From a virus, in IMG/VR virus record IMGVR_UViG_3300017749_000035, positions 1 to 38,075 of that record: a DNA stretch of 38,075 nucleotides. One strand, written 5' to 3'. Under the pieces are notes generated by a model. That model saw nothing but the letters and a program-made list of their open reading frames with translations. It had not been told where the DNA came from and did no database searches. A program made the position numbers and the translations under genes. This document shows positions 35,601 to 38,075 of the stretch, piece after piece (positions within the stretch are counted from its first letter, which is position 1; every line of letters starts with the position of its first letter).

Positions 35601-37156
35601 TAAATAGCTTTTTAGACTGGATTAATGGTTCTGTTGGTACCGTTATGTTCTTTAATACTAGATCCGCTGTGCTTCAAACTATATCTACCGTAAACTTTAT
35701 TGACTTTGAAGACAACAATATATTTAAAGCGTCGGCTGCTTTTGCTAACGCGCCACAGTTTTGGAAAGACTTTTCTTACATCTTTAACTCAGACACTCTA
35801 AAACAAAGAAGATCTGGTCTGCAAATGGATGTTAATGCTGAAGAACTTACAGACGCATTTAACACGGGTAAAGGACCTAAGGCTGTTATACAGTATTTGC
35901 TTCAAATAGGTTTTACGCCTACGCAATTAGCAGATAGCTTTGCTATATCTTTAGGAGGTGCGTCTTTCTATAGAAACAAGGTTAACGCAAATATAAAGCG
36001 TGGCATGAGCCAACAAGAGGCTGAAGCTGCGGCGTGGTTATCGTTCCAAGAAAAATCAGAGGAAACTCAACAGTCTTCTCGTCCAGACTTTATATCGCAA
36101 CAGCAAGCTGGTGTGTTAGGTAGATTAGTGTTAGCTTGGCAAAACACACCTATGCAGATGACTAGGTTAATGAAGAAGGCCACGCTTGATCTTATTAACG
36201 GTAGAGGTGACGTTAAATCTAACGTGTCAAAGATAATGTACTACGGTGTTATACAAAACATAATATTTGGCGCTTTACAGTCTGGATTGATGTTTGCTAT
36301 GTTTGGTGACGATGATGATGAGATTAAAAAGAAGGAAGCTAGAGTTGCTAACGGGGTTCTTGATACATTACTTAGAGGCACCGGTGTTTATGGAGCTGCT
36401 GTATCTACTATTAAAAACGTACTACTTAAGTGGCAAGAGGAAAGAGGTAAGGGTTATGGACGCCAAGACTTCAGCAAAATATCACAGGAGATAATTAATT
36501 TATCTCCACCAATGGGCAGTAAGCACAGAAAAATTCTTGGATCTGTTAAAGGCTATGAATACAACGATGAGGTTATATCTGAAATGGATTATGGTATAGA
36601 TAACCCTATGTGGAACATTGGTGGTAATGTTGTTGAGGGTATTACAAACATACCTTTAGGTAGACTAACAAACAAAGCGAACAACATAGACGAAGCTATT
36701 AACGGTAACATGGAGACGTGGCAACGAGCTGCATTACTGCTAGGTTGGAATAAGTGGGATGTTGGCGTTAAGGACGGCGACGTTGAGGCCGCTAAAGAGG
36801 TTGTAAAGGAAAAGAAAGAAATAGTTGCTGAAGAAAAGAGAGAGCAGAAGAAAATAGAGAAAGAAGCTGAAAGACAAGCTGAAAACGAAGCTGTAATAGA
36901 GGGTCACGTAGAAGAACAAGAACAACAGCGTGAAGACGGGGTTGACGAGAAGGAGATTAAGTGCGCGGCTGTAAAGCGTAATGGTGAGAGGTGTGGTAAA
37001 ACGGTTCTATCAGGACAAACGTATTGCACCGTTCATGAGGAGGTTGATCAACGCGCGGATGGAGAGAAGAAACAATGTTCTCACGTCAAAGCTAACGGAG
37101 ACAAGTGTAAAATGCAAACATCAAATAAATCAGGAAAATGTTACTACCACGATTAA
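26612..37156 (+). CDS. Giant polyvalent virion/ejection protein, multi-domain
   Basis: The 3514-residue product is the largest gene in the window. From the N-terminus: a small leader module (about 1-45); a long charged region to about 950; hydrophobic segments near 955-1000 and 1120-1150; a coiled coil (about 1350-1470); a zinc metallopeptidase motif HEFLH at 1554-1558 with candidate third ligand E1613 or E1614; a helical region; a HAD phosphatase domain (2573-2739); an ejection-type C-terminal region with a membrane segment near 3210-3232; and two CX9CX10CX2H zinc modules (C3451-H3475, C3489-H3513). Four (I/L)(M/L)FSK motifs (1748, 2134, 2540, 2741) separate regions. The architecture fits the 'polyvalent protein' concept, multi-enzyme proteins injected with phage DNA. 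T7 gp16 (ejection) is a functional analogue by position only. Confidence 0.8.
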   Translation: MKKLYKLSTGKIYRVSEEKESGFLEKHPNAEFVRVDVEEGAAKTTSSVGSATTGQQNTAPIIMTSANTDSSQGDGSSDSRFTAFSPDRTVYTGDERKDTWIHTTLQNHPDKWVYDEMSQSLKSRTSVVGDVKAWEAKDAVLPVYDNMNLLLNDDLQEGLDKAGYYDVTRAFFSVTGQSDVVDVIDQAKLLGEQTLDAPGFLRPGWMDIATRIEGDEYTTGLGEHYKTGMWDYRPMPGDAIEKGLDIGSNHLFKRSEDFQYNASLFAENFEQTYNKYKDDIEFKSSTITPYGTAKNPNDDPYQGMGYTLKNEGDKFGTVVNIQQVVESAYKEIVGGDQLINFGGESFATDLASINELEAAMDDNEEFVDPNSGITYIKAPNRGIVNKSVFDSGFSIETPVLTRTEDGGYNVESRDDVLRTVKSETTDEIYNEVVGEAAFWENLKPYQEVKREQVGVDSLGKPIMRDRVHLMIGGTDYYDDPQRYMELRFLWNVHKHATDIKGSTLWSKYDDMSDVEIIQDYYAPKAGNAVARTIIDEEDDAVGYLSGEEDVRTNENFFSATDYENEHADGIMEAFELKVAEETSQMILTSQNQAQILQEQIGEQFHEEAIAAFSTEIEEYKTSFAPIQERIVAEMQALLPEDAGEMALAAFNEEVQKAVQAAWDEHLKPVQDKISKYVGNKIAETQEWKDFETEQNELFTNKQQEVWDTYKDSFKYDYDRWDVSELENIGNYLEDTYGFNQLAEPDKYKILNNVWKDYERRGNISSPEDLDDYRNEFWHYFYDQLSTDSDSPSGKSWFYLKSIAEEVLIETNSVMDENGRIIDYDFFLDEFQDMTAEAVEQQMEKLGRRLTAKETEDIVGVVRKRYDYNINYTLLQTRQWAEDVIESPENAYQAGGFWSGFTSHRGHQYVPVISGVVDLAQNWKVKAILDKPPHERTKAENNLLALSSVRSQTDQMVSDISVAYNAGSMFAQSVPFIGEFILTGSAFTGAKTAAKVALKKGISKSINKKIKQELAEQGLKATGRVTGVSKTTGDLLLRGNTLSRGWQVADKATDGLAFLAGTAAQTFAQPHRIANAVIEQMTDEHMFAFTTDADDLLGQLRLDTIQAGTAEGEEIGLEEGRGLFGALAVGYGVTWAEIFTEQIGAYLPGLGKGFLNKVKLKKGPLGDLMYNADLWERIALGRLMRRYGFTRSEQVINWSKNAAGWNGFASEFMEEMINMPLVNLITGNDNRFEGILTYNQDGNVTGIDTRNLKTIGLSVGAGAGVFQGGGAVISKVRGHLPAVYFVNNKRFSDAKAAERYLRTMKAKGLLNENLDIEVRNDFVAYDRFASYLEKNGLSTDIIKRQEAKTVGDQITATEVEIMEQLTEEQRAEVSEKDVQIEALEQKKSEVKESNLPTNEKAKQVRAIQKEIAALTNAKNGITGAAAKIVERKKTSELYQQTIAEVEKINNDLRKKGKKNAKITRAKTKERARKVAAGRIRQQQFGVYEKDGKYFDAKTGTEVYLTLDQEAQIDKMINEAENSHGYIVPGGEGGKAEIIINEDYSLDRRGGNVAKHEFLHFFLNEMLEGSAELKLAFGSVFKSHLQNIDPKLVRNSEFRKRLASYNNMSAAAQAEEAMALYLDAMVNGELQFNESMLVKVGDMIRHLMHRMGVKMEFNTGKDVLNFLKDFNVNVKKGEFSESMIKALEGEITIGGAIEAQQENISKIVDKEKNKLRKKLSAMEDTVTGEEPIMSEETFEKLLDFMSSKGILFSKDATNEINELGNMGWDQESWQSQGANYALETMITEQMLDGLIAAKLKFKDEKSSAEIETFIADVYAKLSTHVKNFNKGLWGTPQQNDSLYGWVNSQLANKANEVWNEAQKPTQEKWAADIEATTSEGAPLFQIAAEEDSAMARLDEITLNEEQKVIYSQFRQDLGLNEDMMNVVRDVVVQTFGRRLPKIGTKEFKGALEEAYRNELKTPIQNMMGKGASYDMFLEEYMETVYTQLSKETLLQMERRIPEELRIFTRNRRITKPTEVDALIEQGLLPKDTNRLSGPNLIEKLPYPGTEKIMAFFRGKNMQEVLGYKKGASTLGTRKDGLAKYIGQELAFDATSEVLGREQVRDRFLEIVEMGGQDIVGNEIAIILKQIDRQPGIMFSKANEADMRRLADDVNVHGYDHVFPDGQLSPEYSNIHEDSWRLIERVFRGNDLTEDGTRFKTSVKRNEDIDKSIREAFNSQGNLRINLAALQNLHRDAAIIAKELGPEFMEVVGYDVLGYVYRVMDSAAEKRDGSKGVFHDALNETKTKVQGLSSKNISNDVRIMNKGATLFKKVIRILESDQTRGAKLEQIEGLQEEIDAANTANIEAAVTISKSIVSLARSGKISMVSAINFLQIQTGIVNGLRGLSKLDLIEVRDGSQSHKLGKDHPLYKEAFNFYKKKGKGKGKKFRELTNEEAEKKALESLGWKGEHLAPNSNTMLELVSLMSQKDAVTDEQVENIFKDHSQALVTKYLADVMDDVGGANNTTNFERIKFLDPSHQDVISGSGGRSYNDFMIDRAVEGIMFSKSVDKSSAAKLKSQQNARLTYNESTESRGMSTFDFDETLIIEGENFITATHPTTGEVTKISSGNWPLEGPKMAAQGYQFDFSDFVNVRGGVEGPLLQKMRNQIEKYGADNVFVLTARQQESATAIYEWLKTQGINLPFENITGLGKSEGSAKAEWMLGKYAEGYNDMYFVDDALPNVTAVKKVLEALDIKSKVVQARIMFSKDASGEFNEMLERNKDVDAKKTFSAAEARRRGATKGRFEFFIPPSAEDFKGLMYKVLGRGKQGEQDLAWIEENLINPYARGIRDHNAMKQKMASEFRALRKKGVGLKKKVPGTNFSVEQAIRVYLFNKAGYQIPGLAKSTQVKLINHVSGNSDLINYAGALSKVTRTAEGYMEPTEFWDLGTIASDMRSLVDVTNREGFLAEWKANRDAIFSEENVNKLEAIFGTNYRDALENMLYRMETGSNRTTGAKDKVVNSFLDWINGSVGTVMFFNTRSAVLQTISTVNFIDFEDNNIFKASAAFANAPQFWKDFSYIFNSDTLKQRRSGLQMDVNAEELTDAFNTGKGPKAVIQYLLQIGFTPTQLADSFAISLGGASFYRNKVNANIKRGMSQQEAEAAAWLSFQEKSEETQQSSRPDFISQQQAGVLGRLVLAWQNTPMQMTRLMKKATLDLINGRGDVKSNVSKIMYYGVIQNIIFGALQSGLMFAMFGDDDDEIKKKEARVANGVLDTLLRGTGVYGAAVSTIKNVLLKWQEERGKGYGRQDFSKISQEIINLSPPMGSKHRKILGSVKGYEYNDEVISEMDYGIDNPMWNIGGNVVEGITNIPLGRLTNKANNIDEAINGNMETWQRAALLLGWNKWDVGVKDGDVEAAKEVVKEKKEIVAEEKREQKKIEKEAERQAENEAVIEGHVEEQEQQREDGVDEKEIKCAAVKRNGERCGKTVLSGQTYCTVHEEVDQRADGEKKQCSHVKANGDKCKMQTSNKSGKCYYHD
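31109..31606 (+). other. Metallopeptidase domain of giant protein
   Basis: Residues about 1500-1665 of the giant protein hold the motif GNVAKHEFLHFFLNEML, a zincin HExxH signature (H1554, E1555, H1558). A downstream helix AEEAMALYLDAM supplies E1613 or E1614, 55 or 56 residues after the second His, a spacing possible for a gluzincin-type third ligand. The peptidase could act on host proteins after ejection, on peptidoglycan cross-links, or on the polyprotein itself. Confidence 0.65.
34328..34828 (+). other. HAD-superfamily phosphatase domain of giant protein
   Basis: Residues 2573-2739 carry all four HAD motifs: motif I TFDFDETL with nucleophile D2577 and D2579; motif II VFVLTAR with T2658; motif III a Lys in SAKAEW (K2695); motif IV YFVDDALPN with D2714 and D2715. 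Known HAD domains hydrolyse phosphate esters; the substrate could be a nucleotide, polynucleotide end or phosphoprotein. IMFSK motifs lie just before (2540-2544) and just after (2741-2745) the domain. Confidence 0.82.
36962..37150 (+). repeat. Twin CX9CX10CX2H zinc modules at giant protein C-terminus
   Basis: Two modules with identical ligand spacing end the protein: C3451-C3461-C3472-H3475 and C3489-C3499-C3510-H3513. Both have the form C..(V)K.NG..C.....G.YC..H (Tyr precedes Cys only in the first), typical of short zinc-binding tails seen on phage and mobile-element proteins. Their exact duplication suggests a tandem-copy origin. They may bind DNA or a partner. Confidence 0.8.
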
Positions 37157-38075
37157 GTTTATTATTAACCCTGCTGCTTAGCTGTAGCTTAACCCAAGCT
37201 CAAGAGTTAAAGAAAGCTATTAAGTTTTCTACGTTCTATGCGGCCGTAAATGGAGGTAACTCTGTGTCAGATCAAACGGTTTACTCTGTAACAAACGGTC
37301 TAGGTACTGAGGTAGTATCTACTCCGTATGACTATAGTTTAACTATGGGTATTCGCAAGATCGCTAGATTCGGTTATGAAAATAGAGCTCAAACATTCTA
37401 CGACGGTACTGAAGCTTCATGGAGTGATGGAGCTAATATAGGTAAACGTAATGGGTTAGAGTTCCTTACAGAGGTGAGATACCGAAGGCAACAAGGCAGG
37501 GAGTTCTTGGATCAAAACCACTTTCTCAGATACGTTGGAGATCAATGGATGGCGAAGGTCGAGTACCTACAAGATGGATTCGCAGATATTAAATACTTCG
37601 AGGCGTCACAAAGATACAGGCTTAAGCTCGGCGATAAGTTCTCTCTCCATGCTGGAGTTGCAGAGCGTATCTCAGAACCGTATGGATATGACCCTCTTGC
37701 AGAATGGAAACTTGAGAACGGAGATATCCACTACACTTACCTCGCGCTTCAAGAAGGATATACCCACAACCTTGCAACAGGTGAGTACATGGATCCAGAC
37801 GGAACGGTGGTCGCAGAAAACACTGAGATTTGGGAAGCCATCACTATCCCTCAAGTCCTATCTGAATACAGCGATAAGAAAAGAGATGAACTTGCTAGCC
37901 AATGGAATTACTCAGTGGTTGCCGGGTTCGACTTCTATCACTTTACAGACGACTTCTGGACACACGCTTGGGGAAATGTTATGCCCTACCATTACGACAC
38001 AGGTGGGGAATATATGTATCACAACACAGTGGATGGCCAATGGCTTGACTACTCGGGTGGACTTATCTTCGGGTA
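37138..38075 (+). CDS. Secreted / outer-membrane-like protein, 3' truncated by window
   Basis: The ATG at 37138 overlaps the giant gene's end by 19 bases and is preceded by AGGAAA. The 312 visible residues start with a signal peptide: a basic Arg at 5, a Leu-rich core (LSLLLTLLLSCSL) and a probable cleavage after TQA (residue 21). LLSC is a poor lipobox, so type I cleavage is more likely. The mature part is rich in aromatic residues in alternating patterns (YDYSLTMGIRKIARFGYENR, RLKLGDKFSLHAGVAERIS, NYSVVAGFDFYHFTDDFW), like strands of an outer-membrane beta-barrel or a surface protein. The gene continues beyond the window. A role in surface remodelling or superinfection exclusion is possible but speculative. 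Confidence 0.72.
   Translation, partial: MLLPRLSLLLTLLLSCSLTQAQELKKAIKFSTFYAAVNGGNSVSDQTVYSVTNGLGTEVVSTPYDYSLTMGIRKIARFGYENRAQTFYDGTEASWSDGANIGKRNGLEFLTEVRYRRQQGREFLDQNHFLRYVGDQWMAKVEYLQDGFADIKYFEASQRYRLKLGDKFSLHAGVAERISEPYGYDPLAEWKLENGDIHYTYLALQEGYTHNLATGEYMDPDGTVVAENTEIWEAITIPQVLSEYSDKKRDELASQWNYSVVAGFDFYHFTDDFWTHAWGNVMPYHYDTGGEYMYHNTVDGQWLDYSGGLIFG

Noticed and set aside
1-38075. tRNA genes, CRISPR arrays, IS elements, integrase or attachment sites
   Set aside because: No cloverleaf with CCA-proximal motifs, no regular direct repeats with spacers, no transposase or recombinase motifs and no terminal inverted repeats were seen by reading the sequence.

Overview
The window looks like the late (morphogenesis) half of a tailed-phage genome with a short-tailed, podovirus-like plan, probably infecting a marine Bacteroidota/Flavobacteriia-type host. 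The host is inferred from three things: the sequence is moderately AT-rich, start codons follow A/T-rich leaders with almost no G instead of strong Shine-Dalgarno sites, and the packaging and structural proteins resemble those of Bacteroidetes and marine podoviruses as I remember them (no search was run). All genes lie on the + strand, are tightly packed and often overlap. No integrase, DNA polymerase, RNA polymerase, tRNA or CRISPR is visible, so replication and early genes must lie outside the window.

Layout. (1) 1-2750: two small proteins, then a chaperone cassette of GroEL, GroES and a SET-domain protein. (2) 2827-6122: a probable virion protein, a winged-helix protein, one or two holin candidates, several small proteins, and a protein I read as a tandem pair of Cpn10 (GroES)-like modules. 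(3) 6067-13722: small and large terminase, portal, scaffold-like protein and major capsid protein, closed by a strong hairpin terminator. (4) 13811-16479: a conserved-looking structural unknown followed by a second terminator, a 56-aa protein, and two neck/adaptor candidates. (5) 16486-24604: a very large tail hub/stabilisation protein (1867 aa), a beta-rich fibre/adhesin candidate, a small unknown and a cupin. (6) 24608-37156: two internal virion protein candidates and a 3514-aa giant 'polyvalent' protein. The giant carries an HExxH metallopeptidase motif, a HAD phosphatase domain, membrane-seeking segments, an ejection-type C-terminal region and two terminal Cys/His zinc modules. (7) 37138-end: a secreted or outer-membrane protein that runs off the window.

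How the genes work together. Terminase and portal package DNA into a capsid built from the major capsid and scaffold proteins. The neck proteins and the 1867-aa protein would form the short tail. The internal proteins and the giant protein are probably carried in the virion and ejected with the DNA. The phage chaperonin, its co-chaperonin and the tandem Cpn10-like protein may fold these unusually large virion proteins. The most noteworthy items are the phage-borne GroEL with diverged inter-ring and substrate-binding residues, the second (tandem) Cpn10-like candidate, and the giant protein, whose domains are separated by a repeated Ile-Met-Phe-Ser-Lys motif that could be a processing site.
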